Positions 42,572-51,005 of a DNA stretch of 64,000 nucleotides are shown piece after piece. This DNA is from Rhodococcus_G sp042754225 (GTDB taxonomy: Bacteria; Actinomycetota; Actinomycetes; Mycobacteriales; Mycobacteriaceae): positions 23,142 to 87,141 of the forward strand of contig NZ_JBHZAH010000007.1 in the NCBI RefSeq assembly GCF_042754225.1. Reading direction: 5' to 3'. The notes under the pieces are model-generated. The model had not been told where the DNA came from. It saw only the letters and a program-made list of their open reading frames with translations, and searched no databases. Each line of letters starts with the position of its first letter. Within the stretch, counting starts at the first letter, position 1. A program made the position numbers and the translations under genes.

Positions 42572-42970
42572 CTAGGAGGTGTTCAGTTCCACGGCAGCGC
42601 GAACGAGCGCCTTCAACGCCTCGTCGTCGATCGTGTCGTCCTCGTGGAAATCGATGGCACGCCTGGTGTTTCCTTCGAGGCTGGAGTTGAAGAGGCCGGC
42701 CGGGTCCGGCAGCGATGCACCCTTGGCGAAGGTCACCTTCACGATCGCCTTGTACGTCTCACCTGTGCAGATCATGCCGGCGTGATACCACACCGGAACG
42801 CCCCGCCACTTCCACTCCTCGACCACCTCGGGGTCGGCCTCCTTGACGAGACTTCGGATCCGGGACAGCAATTCGCCCCGCCAGTCACCGAGTTCCCTGA
42901 TTCTCGCGTCGATCAACCGAGCGGGCGAGTTCCCCGCCTCCCTGTCCGTCGAGCCGTTCCTCGTCGCCAT
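42572..42970 (-). CDS. DUF1801 domain protein
   Basis: A 132-residue small cytoplasmic protein of the DUF1801/YdhG-like fold: RIRELGDWRGELLSRIRSLVKEADPEVVEEWKW-type helix (about residues 20-55), then VPVWYHAGMICTGETYKAIVKVTFAKGA strands and an acidic ending with DDEALKALVRAAVELN. Function is unknown; some members bind iron chaperone partners. The ATG at 42970 is chosen; earlier codons encode low-complexity Arg-rich sequence. It stands alone, converging on the monooxygenase. Confidence 0.8.
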   Translation of the reverse strand: MATRNGSTDREAGNSPARLIDARIRELGDWRGELLSRIRSLVKEADPEVVEEWKWRGVPVWYHAGMICTGETYKAIVKVTFAKGASLPDPAGLFNSSLEGNTRRAIDFHEDDTIDDEALKALVRAAVELNTS

Positions 42971-43132
42971 GGCCGTCAGTCGCTCTCGTCGTGGTTGCCC
43001 CCGCCCGCCACTCGAGTATCCACGCCGGCAACCGTGCTCGCACGGCGACGCGAGTCGACGGCGGGCGCTCGGTCGGTCGGTCGTGGAGGAATCCCCCAGG
43101 AGACGAGCGGACTCCTCCACGACCGTGGCGGA

Positions 43133-43522
43133 CTACTCCGCGACGATCGCGTCGGCCTCGATCTCGATGAGCAGGTCGGCGTCGATGAGCTTGCTGACCT
43201 CGAGAATGGTGGTGGCCGGACGGATCTCGCCGAAGACCTCGCCGTGCGCCAGACCTGCCTCTTCCCACCGGCTCATGTCCGTGAGGTACATCCGGGTACG
43301 GATGACGTCCTCGGGCTTCGCGCCCGCCTCGCCGAGTGCGGCGACGATCCGGCGCAGCGCCTCGCGGGTCTGCTCGGCCAGGCTGTCTCCGCCGACCGGG
43401 CCGTCGGCGCCGGAGGCGGTGGTGCCGGACACCGACACCTGCTGCCCGATACGCACGGCCCGCGAGTAACCGATCTTCGACTCCCAGTCGGAGCCGGACG
43501 AGATGTTGTTTCGATTCGACAT
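43133..43522 (-). CDS. ridA: RidA/YjgF-family protein
   Basis: A 129-residue RidA-like protein. Visible motifs are YSRAVRIGQQVSVSGTTA, the helix LAEQTREALRRIVAALGEAG, DVIRTRMYLTDM (with the Arg that contacts the carboxylate in RidA) and the closing EVSKLIDADLLIEIEADAIV. RidA hydrolyses reactive enamine/imine intermediates from PLP enzymes; this length and the VSKLID ending fit a RidA-related subgroup rather than the archetype. It follows the deaminase gene by 13 bases in one operon (44857 to 43133). Confidence 0.88.
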   Translation of the reverse strand: MSNRNNISSGSDWESKIGYSRAVRIGQQVSVSGTTASGADGPVGGDSLAEQTREALRRIVAALGEAGAKPEDVIRTRMYLTDMSRWEEAGLAHGEVFGEIRPATTILEVSKLIDADLLIEIEADAIVAE

Positions 43523-43535
43523 GGCGCCGATTCTG

Positions 43536-44027
43536 TCAGGGTCGCTCGCGCTGCTCCGCAACGAACCTCCGGAACGGCTCGAGCGCCTCGTCCCCGAGCG
43601 CCGGACCGGTCACCTCGATCTCCACCTCGGTGGACTGGGCGACGTCCGCGCAGCTGAGCCGGAACGTCGGCCCGCCACCGAGAATCTCGCCGAAATCCGA
43701 AGCCTTGGCGGCGAAGACGATCCGGCGTACCCCCGCCCACACCATCGCCGCGCTGCACATCGGGCACGGCTCCCCACTGGCGTAGACGGTGCCGCCGATC
43801 AGCCGAGATGCGTTGCCCTCCGCGCAGGCCGTCGTGATCGCGTCGAGTTCCGCATGTTCGGTCACGTCGCCCGAGGTTGCCACCGAGTTCGCGCCCTCGC
43901 TGACCACACTGCCGTCCGCCGCGATCGCCACCGCACCGAATGGCCGGTTCCCCGCGTCCCCGGTCTCGGCGGCGAGCACGAGCGCTCGGTGCAGATGGCC
44001 GCGGTCGACCTCGTCGATCTCGCTCAC
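43536..44027 (-). CDS. CDA-fold nucleoside/base deaminase
   Basis: A 163-residue zinc deaminase. The zinc ligands are H58 in HAELDA and C88/C91 in EPCPMCSAAMV, with catalytic Glu60. Size and the VYASGEPCPMC pattern resemble guanine deaminase-type or TadA-like proteins; the family link to guanine or another amine base is not decisive. The GTG at 44027 overlaps the stop of the upstream membrane-protein gene (GTGA). With RidA next, the pair could deaminate a base or amine and clear its reactive product. Confidence 0.85.
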   Translation of the reverse strand: MSEIDEVDRGHLHRALVLAAETGDAGNRPFGAVAIAADGSVVSEGANSVATSGDVTEHAELDAITTACAEGNASRLIGGTVYASGEPCPMCSAAMVWAGVRRIVFAAKASDFGEILGGGPTFRLSCADVAQSTEVEIEVTGPALGDEALEPFRRFVAEQRERP

Positions 44028-44857
44028 GGCGCGACCTCCCCCTGATTCCGACGCAACAGTGCGTTCGTTCCCACGCCCATCGCGATGAATGCGATCCCGA
44101 GCCAGGTGGGCCCGCCGTCCGTAGCCAGGGTAACGATCCCGATCGGGATCAGCCACACCGCAAGCGGGGCGAACAGGTCACGCAAGGGCGGAACCGGTTC
44201 GCCGGGACGGCCTTCCGCCGCGGCCGCCTGCGCGCGTGCCACGTCGGGATACCAGTTCGTGAACTGCAGCGCGCACAACAGCGCCGCGGTCTGGATCACC
44301 CAACTGGTCCACAGGTTGTCCGGATCGTCCAGGATCGCGTCGCCGTAGAAGCCCGCGACCGCGGCGACCAGGAAGGCCAACGCCCACGCCCCGGTGATGA
44401 GGTAGTTCGTCCGCAGGAAGGTCGGCGTCTGCCAGTACTGCTCCTCCACCTCCTCGCGCGCGTACTGGATGGTGAAGGGGACGCGGGCGAGCATCGATCC
44501 CACCGCGATGAGCACCAGGGTGATGTTCGCGATCTCCCCGAGCCAGATCTCGAGCCAGTCCTGCCCGGCCTCGTCCAGCGCGAAGTGCAGCAGCAGAAGT
44601 CCCGCGAAGAACACGACGTCGACGACACCGAGGACCTTGAGAGAACGGCCGCGCAGGAGGTCCATCACGAGGAACAGCACCGAGAGCGCGAGCGCGACAC
44701 CCGCCACCACGGCCAGCCTGCCGGGCCCTTCGAACACCCCCAGCACGATCCAGGGCGCGAGTCCGGTGAGGGGACCGTCGAGCAGCGCACCGAACGCCTC
44801 GAAGGCCCGCCGTGCGGGCGAGGAGGCCCGCACGGTATCGGGCACGTTCTCGACCAT
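44024..44857 (-). CDS. Polytopic membrane protein of the deaminase-RidA operon
   Basis: A 277-residue protein with about seven hydrophobic segments (near residues 35-70, 75-95, 103-125, 155-180, 190-210, 225-245, 250-265) and a charged loop (YAREEVEEQYWQTP) after the third. VxxF and FTNWY blocks are seen, but no transporter family is recognised. The ATG at 44857 is chosen; upstream codons are poor coding sequence. The stop overlaps the deaminase start. A role as permease for the deaminated substrate is possible by position only. Confidence 0.7.
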   Translation of the reverse strand: MVENVPDTVRASSPARRAFEAFGALLDGPLTGLAPWIVLGVFEGPGRLAVVAGVALALSVLFLVMDLLRGRSLKVLGVVDVVFFAGLLLLHFALDEAGQDWLEIWLGEIANITLVLIAVGSMLARVPFTIQYAREEVEEQYWQTPTFLRTNYLITGAWALAFLVAAVAGFYGDAILDDPDNLWTSWVIQTAALLCALQFTNWYPDVARAQAAAAEGRPGEPVPPLRDLFAPLAVWLIPIGIVTLATDGGPTWLGIAFIAMGVGTNALLRRNQGEVAP

Positions 44858-44969
44858 CGCACCCGATGTTAGGCCCCGCCAACGCGGTTCGAGGCCGAAC
44901 GGAGGGCCTCTCGACGAATCGAAACCACAGAGGATAGCGCGCCGCGAACCCGACGAGCCCACCCGCCGT

Positions 44970-45010
44970 GGCGTGTCATGAACCCACGCCGCGTGTCATG
45001 AGCCCACGCC
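44970..45010. repeat. Two tandem copies of a 20-bp hairpin repeat
   Basis: GCGTGTCATGARCCCACGCC occurs at 44971 and 44991, exactly 20 bases apart. Each unit folds as GCGTG/CACGC with a 9- to 10-base loop (the first has 6-base arms GGCGTG/CACGCC at 44970-44990). It lies in the 216-base gap between divergent membrane-protein and sepH genes. Confidence 0.8.
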
Positions 45011-45073
45011 CATCACGGGTCGATTACAGTCGGCTCGGGCAATATCGCGAATCGACCCGATGAGGAGGTCAGA

Positions 45074-45907
45074 GTGCGAGAACTTTCCGTGATCGGACTG
45101 GAGCCCGGCGGATCGCACGTGGTGTGCGCCGACAGCGAGACCGGCGAACGGTTCCGCATCCCCGCCGACGACAAGCTGCGGGCGGCCTCCCGCGGCGACG
45201 TTGCACATTTCGGGCAGATCGAGATCGAGTCGGAGAGCCAGCTTCGTCCGCGCGACATCCAGGCACGCATCCGCGCCGGCGCCACCATCGAGCAGGTCGC
45301 CGAGGAGGCGGGCGTCTCCGCCAAGAAGGTCGAGCGCTTCGCCCATCCGGTGCTGCTCGAGCGCGCCCGCGCCGCGGAGATGGCACAGGGCGGACACCCC
45401 GTTCGGGAGAACGGGCCGACCGTCGAGACGCTGGCCGAGATCGTCACGCTCGCCTTCCGTACCCGCGGGCACAACATCGACGACGCGACCTGGGACGCCT
45501 GGCGCGACGACGACGGGCACTGGATCGCCCAGCTCCAGTGGCAGGCAGGCCGCACCGGCAATGCCGCACACTGGCGGTACCAGCCCGACGCGCACGGCGG
45601 CACGATCGCGGCACTCGACTCCACGGCGACGGACCTGCTCGACCCCGACTTCGGGCGCCCACTGCGCGGCCTCGCCCCACTCGCCCTCGAGGTCGGCAAC
45701 GTCACGGCGGAGGAGGCGATCGAGGAGGCGGACCCCGTCCAGCCTGCGCTGCCCGAGCCCGAGGTGGGCACCGCCGAGATCGAGGACGACGAGCACCCCC
45801 ACAAGGTCGCGCCGCAGCACCAGGGCGGCAAGGACAAGCGCGGCAAGCCGTCGCTTCCGTCCTGGGACGACGTACTCCTCGGCGTACGGAGCAGTGGCCG
45901 AGTCTGA
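45074..45907 (+). CDS. sepH: Septation protein SepH (DUF3071)
   Basis: A 277-residue DUF3071 protein like Rv0883c and Streptomyces SepH, which helps FtsZ filament assembly at division sites. The N-terminal domain (1-165) includes RELSVIGLEPGGSHVVCAD, an HTH-like IEQVAEEAGVSAKKVERFAHPVL and the WIAQLQWQAG block. A disordered acidic linker (about 195-250) leads to the conserved C-terminal motif KPSLPSWDDVLLG. The GTG at 45074 is preceded by GAGGAGG. Upstream lie hairpin repeats. In mycobacteria the gene is also near serC, as here (6 kb). Confidence 0.88.
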   Translation: MRELSVIGLEPGGSHVVCADSETGERFRIPADDKLRAASRGDVAHFGQIEIESESQLRPRDIQARIRAGATIEQVAEEAGVSAKKVERFAHPVLLERARAAEMAQGGHPVRENGPTVETLAEIVTLAFRTRGHNIDDATWDAWRDDDGHWIAQLQWQAGRTGNAAHWRYQPDAHGGTIAALDSTATDLLDPDFGRPLRGLAPLALEVGNVTAEEAIEEADPVQPALPEPEVGTAEIEDDEHPHKVAPQHQGGKDKRGKPSLPSWDDVLLGVRSSGRV

Positions 45908-45975
45908 TCGCTCGACGCTTACGGTAACCTTCGGTAACACTTAACGGGGTAATCGCAAGCTCGAGGGGAAAACGC

Positions 45976-47040
45976 GTGCTCGACTTCACCTGGCGTCCGC
46001 GCCTGAACACCATGGCCCGCAACGCCTGGGGGCTGACCTTCGGCGAGGGCGTCGAGCCGGTCGAACCCACCCCCGCCGAGCACATGCACAGCGGACCTCA
46101 TCGCGATCTCTACCGGTTCGGCGCCGAGCGCAGGCAGGACGCCCGGCCGGTACTGCTCGTGCCGCCACTCGCCGTCGCCGCGACCTGCTTCGATCTGCGT
46201 CCCGGCCAGAGCATGGCCTCGCACGTGCTGGACCGGGGCCACGCGCCCTACCTCGTCGACTACGGCACCATGACCGCGGCGGACCGCCGGATGGGCTTCG
46301 AGTCCTGGGTCGACGACATCCTCCCCGAGACGATCGAACGCATCAGCGCACTGCACGACGGCGCACCGGTGGACCTCGTGGGCTGGAGCCTCGGCGGGAC
46401 TCTCTCACTGCTCACAGCGGCGGCCCATGCCGACCTCCCGATCCGCTCGGTGACCGCGGTGGGGACGCCCATCGACTACACCCGCATCCCCGCGATCGCC
46501 CCACTGCGCGCCGTCGGCCGCGTCACCAGCGAGCGCCCCCTCACCGCGGCCACCTGGGCGCTCGGCGGGCTGCCCGCCTCGGTCGTGCAGGTCAGCTATC
46601 GCGCGACCGCCCTGCAGCGCGAACTGCTGCGGCCGTGGTTCATCGCCCGCAACCTGCACGACACGGAGTCGCTCGCGCGGATGGAGTCCATCGACCGGTT
46701 CATGGCCGCCATGCCCGGATATCCGGCCCGGTTCTTCCACCAGCTCTGCACCCAGCTGATCCTCGGAAATGCCCTTGCGGCAGGACAATTCCGACTCGGC
46801 GATCGCACCGTCGACCTCGCCGAGGTCGACGTCCCGGTGCTCGCGGTCGGCGGGACCACCGACGTCATCGCACCCGCCGACGCGGTCGAGGCGCTCGTCC
46901 CGCTGCTCACCGGGTCACCGTCGGTGCGCTTCGAGGCCGTTCCGGGCAGTCACCTCGGACTGGTGGCCGGCCCGGGCGCGAGGAACACCACGTGGCAGTT
47001 CCTGGACGAGTTCCTCGGTGAGCCGGTTCCCGCCATCTGA
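45976..47040 (+). CDS. PHA synthase-like alpha/beta hydrolase with serine nucleophile
   Basis: A 354-residue protein of the PhaC/PhaA-depolymerase-like alpha/beta hydrolase group. The elbow is GWSLGG with Ser138 where polymerising PHA synthases have Cys, and the acid and base are probably D296 (GGTTDVIAP) and H326 (GSHLGL). The N-terminus (VLLVPPLAVAATCFDLRPGQSMASHVL) and the YLVDYGT block are PhaC-like. With Ser it is more likely an esterase or lipase than a synthase; no phasin or phaB gene is nearby. The GTG start follows repeated GGTAAC sequences that may belong to a promoter. Confidence 0.8.
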   Translation: MLDFTWRPRLNTMARNAWGLTFGEGVEPVEPTPAEHMHSGPHRDLYRFGAERRQDARPVLLVPPLAVAATCFDLRPGQSMASHVLDRGHAPYLVDYGTMTAADRRMGFESWVDDILPETIERISALHDGAPVDLVGWSLGGTLSLLTAAAHADLPIRSVTAVGTPIDYTRIPAIAPLRAVGRVTSERPLTAATWALGGLPASVVQVSYRATALQRELLRPWFIARNLHDTESLARMESIDRFMAAMPGYPARFFHQLCTQLILGNALAAGQFRLGDRTVDLAEVDVPVLAVGGTTDVIAPADAVEALVPLLTGSPSVRFEAVPGSHLGLVAGPGARNTTWQFLDEFLGEPVPAI

Positions 47041-47112
47041 CGGCGCTGCGGTGCGCCGACGCCCAATCCGCCCCGAAGGTCGTACCCTGCTAGCAAAGGG
47101 AACGAAAGCGAG

Positions 47113-47847
47113 GTGCGGGCCGTGGCGGCCAAAGCATCAACGATCTGGTACGTCGACGCCCCGGACCCCCTTGCAGTGCTGCGCGCCGACGCCGACGGCG
47201 ACGCCGATGCGGCCCGGGCACTCGTCGGCGCTCTCCATCCCGAAAAAATCGTCACGCCACTGAATTCCGGCCCACTCCTCACCTCCGCCGGGGTCGACAA
47301 GCACGAGGTGTACATCGGTAGCTACCCGGGGCTGACTGTGGTGTGCGGCGCGAACCTCGCCGTCCACCAGCCGTCGACTCTCGACGAATCGTGGACGCGG
47401 CCGCTGGCTTCCGAAATGACGTACCTGGTCTGTGCGGACCCCGAAACCTCGTGGGCCGCGTTCGCCTGCTGGGAGCGTGGCGCCCTGCGCCGGTCGTTCA
47501 GCGCGACGCCTGCGCACATCTACGAGAACATCGGCATCCCGCTGGTGTGGGAGCTCCCGTTCTGGGCGGGCGAGCACCCGATGAACCACCCGATCGAGGT
47601 GCTGCCCGACCCACAGTCGTTGCCGTTCAACCCCTGTGAGTTCGCCGAGGCCGCGAACGCCGAATGGCTGGGCTTCCGGTACACGGGCCCGGCCCGCGAC
47701 GGGGAGATCGACGCGTCGACCCTCGACGTCTGCGGGTTCGGCGTCTACGCCGAGGGCGAGATGCCGCCCGCACCTGTACCGGCACCGAAACCCGCGGGGA
47801 ATCTGCGCCGCTGGCTGCGCCGGCTGGCCGGAGCGGAGCTTGCGTAG
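47113..47847 (+). CDS. DUF6928-like protein
   Basis: A 244-residue soluble protein. Blocks SYPGLTVVCGANLAVHQPS, WAAFACWERGALRRSFS, ENIGIPLVWELPFWAGEH and LPFNPCEFAEAANAEWLGF follow the pattern of the actinobacterial DUF6928 family as I recall it. Function unknown; the proline-rich tail (PPAPVPAPKPAG) and basic ending RRWLRRLAG differ from the core. Start is GTG at 47113 or 47122. The stop codon lies inside the first unit of a 31-base repeat array. Confidence 0.65.
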   Translation: MRAVAAKASTIWYVDAPDPLAVLRADADGDADAARALVGALHPEKIVTPLNSGPLLTSAGVDKHEVYIGSYPGLTVVCGANLAVHQPSTLDESWTRPLASEMTYLVCADPETSWAAFACWERGALRRSFSATPAHIYENIGIPLVWELPFWAGEHPMNHPIEVLPDPQSLPFNPCEFAEAANAEWLGFRYTGPARDGEIDASTLDVCGFGVYAEGEMPPAPVPAPKPAGNLRRWLRRLAGAELA

Positions 47848-47945
47848 CGACCATGTCGCCGGAGCGGAGCTTGCGTAGCGACCATGTCGCCGGAGCGGAG
47901 CTCGAGTAGCGACCATGTCGCCGGAGCGGAGCTCGAGTAGCGACC
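47827..47945. repeat. Four 31-bp tandem repeats with 13-base hairpins
   Basis: Units begin with GCCGGAGCGGAGCT at 47827, 47858, 47889 and 47920, exactly 31 bases apart; the fourth is incomplete. The first unit contains the last codons and TAG of the DUF6928 gene. Each of three units holds GCGACCATGTCGC (arms GCGAC/GTCGC, 3-base loop) at 47847, 47878 and 47909. Units 1-2 differ from 3-4 (TTGCG versus TCGAG). Confidence 0.9.
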
Positions 47946-47952
47946 GGGTTAC

Positions 47953-48201
47953 TCAGCCGGCACCGAACAGCAGCGCCACCCAGCCCCCGGCGATCCCGAT
48001 CACGCCGCCCAGCACGACCCATCGCCACACCGGCACCGCGCGCCATTGCCACAACGTCGGGGCGACCCCGGCCGCGACCACCCCGTTGACGACGATCGAC
48101 AGCATCGGATGCACGGCCACCATCGCAGCGCCACAAGCGATTACCGCGACCGCGACGACCGCTGCCGAGAATCCCGCCACGACCCAGCCGGGACCGTTCA
48201 C
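47953..48201 (-). CDS. DUF2537 membrane protein (Rv0882-like)
   Basis: An 82-residue protein that is almost all membrane: helices near residues 7-24, 27-45 and 58-80. It matches the DUF2537 family, single small actinobacterial membrane proteins without known function. GTG at 48201 overlaps the methyltransferase stop (GTGA). It is the last gene of the MarR-TrmH-DUF2537 operon, the same order as Rv0880-Rv0882. Confidence 0.82.
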   Translation of the reverse strand: MNGPGWVVAGFSAAVVAVAVIACGAAMVAVHPMLSIVVNGVVAAGVAPTLWQWRAVPVWRWVVLGGVIGIAGGWVALLFGAG

Positions 48202-49004
48202 CCGCCGGTCCTGACCCGTTCGTAGAACGCCATCGCCGCAGCCGTGGCCACGTTGAGCGAATCGGTGCCGGGCGCCATCGGAATCCGTGCTCGCACATCG
48301 GTCTTGCGCATCGTGTACTCGGACAGCCCCGGCCCCTCGGCACCGAGGAGCAGCGCCACCTTCTCCCCCGTCATCGCCTCGGCGAGGGTCATCGCGGAGG
48401 GATTCGGAGTCAACGAGATCAACTGAAAATCCTTGTCCCTGAGCAACTGCAGCCCGTGCGGCCAGTCCGGGACGCGGGCGAACGGGACCCGCAGCACGTG
48501 TCCCATCGACACCCGGACCGCGCGCCGGTAGAGCGGGTCGGCGCAGGCGCCGCCGAAGAGCACCGCGTCCACCCCGAGACCGGCCGCGTTGCGGAACATC
48601 GAACCGATGTTCTCGTGGTCGTTGACGCCCTCGAGCACCGCGACCGTGCGCGCCCCTGCCAGCACGCTGTCCAGATCGAGTTCGGCCGGACGGTGCGCGG
48701 CGGCCAGCACGCCGCGGTTGAGGTGGAATCCCACGACCTCGGCCATCACCTCGGCGGTGGTCCGATAGAACGGCACGTCCACCCCGTCCAGGTCCTCGGC
48801 GAGCTCACCGAGCCTACGGTCCACGCCGAGCAGGCTGATCGGGTCGAACCTCGAGGCGAGTAGTCGCTGGGCGACCAGCACTCCCTCGGCGATCACCAAC
48901 CCCTTGCCGTCGGGCAGGTCGGGACGGCGATCGGAGGAGTTGAGATCGCGGAAGTCGTCGAGCCTGGGGTCGGCCGGATCGTCTATGTCGATAACGTGAA
49001 CCAC
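48198..49004 (-). CDS. SpoU/TrmH-family RNA 2'-O-methyltransferase (Rv0881-like)
   Basis: A 268-residue SPOUT methyltransferase. The N-terminal substrate-binding part (VVHVIDIDDPADPRLDDFRDLNSSDRRPDLP) is followed by the SPOUT knot with motif 1 NDHENIGSMFRNAAGLGVD (N and R contact RNA ribose), motif 2 LLLGAEGPGLSE and motif 3 IPMAPGTDSLNVATAAA. It methylates the 2'-OH of rRNA or tRNA with SAM. GTG at 49004 gives the same start as Rv0881; a GTG at 49022 adds six residues. It is the middle gene of the operon. Confidence 0.9.
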   Translation of the reverse strand: MVHVIDIDDPADPRLDDFRDLNSSDRRPDLPDGKGLVIAEGVLVAQRLLASRFDPISLLGVDRRLGELAEDLDGVDVPFYRTTAEVMAEVVGFHLNRGVLAAAHRPAELDLDSVLAGARTVAVLEGVNDHENIGSMFRNAAGLGVDAVLFGGACADPLYRRAVRVSMGHVLRVPFARVPDWPHGLQLLRDKDFQLISLTPNPSAMTLAEAMTGEKVALLLGAEGPGLSEYTMRKTDVRARIPMAPGTDSLNVATAAAMAFYERVRTGG

Positions 49005-49035
49005 GCGACCATCTTGCCGCACGGTCCCGTGGCCA

Positions 49036-49461
49036 CTACTCGGAGTCGTTGACGATTCCGCCGATGATGTCGATCGACTGACGCAGCACGGCCTGCTGCT
49101 GGTCGTCCAGGCCCGCGAGCCGGTCGGTCATCCACTGCTCACGGGCGGAGGTCTCGTCGGCGAGCAGCGCCTGTCCCGCGTCGGTGAGCGAGACGATGAT
49201 CTGGCGTCCGTCGGTCGGGTGCGGGGTCCGCAGCACCATGCCCGCATCCGCAAGCGATGCGATGACCCGGGTCATCGACGGCGGCTGCACCCGCTCCCGC
49301 GACGCGAGTCCGCCCGGTGTCATCGGTCCGTGCTCGTCGAGGCTCGCGAGCGCGGACAGCTGGGTCAACGACACCGCGGAGTCGGTGCGCCGACCCCTCA
49401 GGTGTCGCGAAAGACGCACGACTGCCAGGGAGAGATCGCTGGCGAGTGAGCGGGTATCCAT
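49036..49461 (-). CDS. MarR-family regulator (Rv0880-like)
   Basis: A 141-residue winged-helix protein. It begins DTRSLASDLSLAVVRLSRHLRGRR and has the MarR recognition core TPGGLASRERVQPPSMTRVIASLADAGMV with the wing HPTDGRQIIVSLTDAG. The match to Rv0880 is strong along its length. It probably controls its own operon with the methyltransferase and DUF2537 genes. The ATG at 49461 is chosen over GTG 6 bases earlier. It converges on nothing; the next gene (permease) runs the same way from 50964. Confidence 0.9.
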   Translation of the reverse strand: MDTRSLASDLSLAVVRLSRHLRGRRTDSAVSLTQLSALASLDEHGPMTPGGLASRERVQPPSMTRVIASLADAGMVLRTPHPTDGRQIIVSLTDAGQALLADETSAREQWMTDRLAGLDDQQQAVLRQSIDIIGGIVNDSE

Positions 49462-49500
49462 GGTCACCTACGGAGGATACGGCACTGCGTGACAACTGGT

Positions 49501-50964
49501 TCAGGTAATGGCGTCAGTTATAGGACCGACAGCGAAGTAGGCAACGAACAGCGCCGCGACGACCCACAGCAGGGGGTGGATCTTCTTGGCCTTGCCGCTC
49601 GCCGCGCCGATCACGACCCAGGCGATGAATCCGACGCCGATGCCGTTCGCGATCGAGTAGGTGAACGGCATGACGACCATGGTCAGGAAGGCCGGAAGCG
49701 CCACCTCGAACTTGGTGAAGTCGATGTCGCGAACCTGCCCGATCATCAGCGCCCCGACCACGACCAGCGCCGGGGCGGCCGCCTCGATCGGCACCACCGA
49801 GTACAGCGGAGTCAGGAACATCGCGGCCAGGAACAGCAGACCCGTCACGACGTTCGCGAGTCCGGTACGGGCACCCTCGGCGATGCCGGACGCCGATTCG
49901 ACGAACACGGTGTTCGACGAGGCCGAGGCGCCACCGCCGACAATGGCGCCGGCGCCCTCGACGACCAGTGCCCGGCCGATGTTCGGCAGGGTGCCGTGCT
50001 CGTCGGTCAGGTTGCTCTCCTTGCCGAGACCGGTCATCGTGCCCATCGCGTCGAAGAAGTTCGCCAGCACCAGGGTGAAGACCAGCAGGCTCGCCGACAG
50101 CACGCCGATTCGGGTGAAGGCACCGAAGAGGCTGACGTCGCCGACCAGGCTCAGGTTCGGCATCTGCGTCAGCACGTCCGGCAGCCCCGGCACGCTGAGG
50201 TTCCAGCCCTTGGGGTCCACGCCCTTGGACGCGCCGATGTCGAAGACCGCTTCGAGGATCGCCGCGAGCACCGTGGTGACCACGATGCCGATGAGCAGAC
50301 CGCCACGCACCTTGCGCGCCACCAGGATTCCCATCAGCAGCACACCGAACACGAACACCACCGTCGGCCAGGAGGCGATGGAACCACCGATGCCCAGTCC
50401 GACCGGGACGCTGGTCCCGGCGATGTCGGGGATGCGGCGGACGAAGCCGGCGTCGACGAAGCCGATGAACGCGATGAACATGCCGATACCGGCAGCGATG
50501 GCGGACTTGAGTTCGTCGGGAATCGCATTGAACACGGCGGTCCGGAATCCCGAGATCGCCAGCACCACAATGATGATTCCGTCGATCACCACCAGGCCCA
50601 TGGCCTCCGGCCAGGTGACCTGCGGCGCGATGGTCACCGCCAGCAGGGTGTTGATGCCGAGGCCGGCGGCGATGCCGAACGGATAGTTCGCGACGATGCC
50701 GAAGACGATGCTCATCACACCCGCGACGAGCGCGGTCACTGCGGCCACCTGGGCGACGGGCAGGATGTGGCCGAGCACGTCCGTCTTCGCGGCCGCGTCG
50801 TCGGCGGAGAAGCTACCGAGAATCAGCGGGTTGAGCACGACGATGTAGGACATCGCAACGAAGGTGACCAGGCCGCCGCGCACTTCCTTGGTCACCGACG
50901 AGCCGCGTTCGGTGATCTTGAAATAGTTGTCGAGGAGCCTCGAGGTGCCAGCCATATCGTTCAT
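49501..50964 (-). CDS. NCS2-family purine permease (AzgA/PbuG-like)
   Basis: A 487-residue transporter with about twelve to fourteen membrane segments. The N-terminus LLDNYFKITERGSSVTKEVRGGLVTFVAMSYI, split here by its length, is typical of AzgA proteins, as are the MGTMTGLGKESNL and GGGASASSNTVFVESASGIAEGARTGL regions that bind the purine and proton. It takes up adenine, guanine or hypoxanthine. ATG at 50964; a second ATG lies three codons on. It is divergent from the DUF2530 gene with 41 bases between, leaving little room for separate promoters. Confidence 0.9.
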   Translation of the reverse strand: MNDMAGTSRLLDNYFKITERGSSVTKEVRGGLVTFVAMSYIVVLNPLILGSFSADDAAAKTDVLGHILPVAQVAAVTALVAGVMSIVFGIVANYPFGIAAGLGINTLLAVTIAPQVTWPEAMGLVVIDGIIIVVLAISGFRTAVFNAIPDELKSAIAAGIGMFIAFIGFVDAGFVRRIPDIAGTSVPVGLGIGGSIASWPTVVFVFGVLLMGILVARKVRGGLLIGIVVTTVLAAILEAVFDIGASKGVDPKGWNLSVPGLPDVLTQMPNLSLVGDVSLFGAFTRIGVLSASLLVFTLVLANFFDAMGTMTGLGKESNLTDEHGTLPNIGRALVVEGAGAIVGGGASASSNTVFVESASGIAEGARTGLANVVTGLLFLAAMFLTPLYSVVPIEAAAPALVVVGALMIGQVRDIDFTKFEVALPAFLTMVVMPFTYSIANGIGVGFIAWVVIGAASGKAKKIHPLLWVVAALFVAYFAVGPITDAIT

Positions 50965-51005
50965 TTCTCCATCGCCGAAGGTGCGCGTCGCACTAGGCAG
51001 GTTAA

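Noticed and set aside
45976..47040. Active PHA synthase
   Set aside because: Nucleophile is Ser, not Cys, and no phaB, phasin or phaZ partner is present.
47827..47945. CRISPR-like array
   Set aside because: Repeats are directly adjacent with no unique spacers and no cas genes; it is a tandem repeat.
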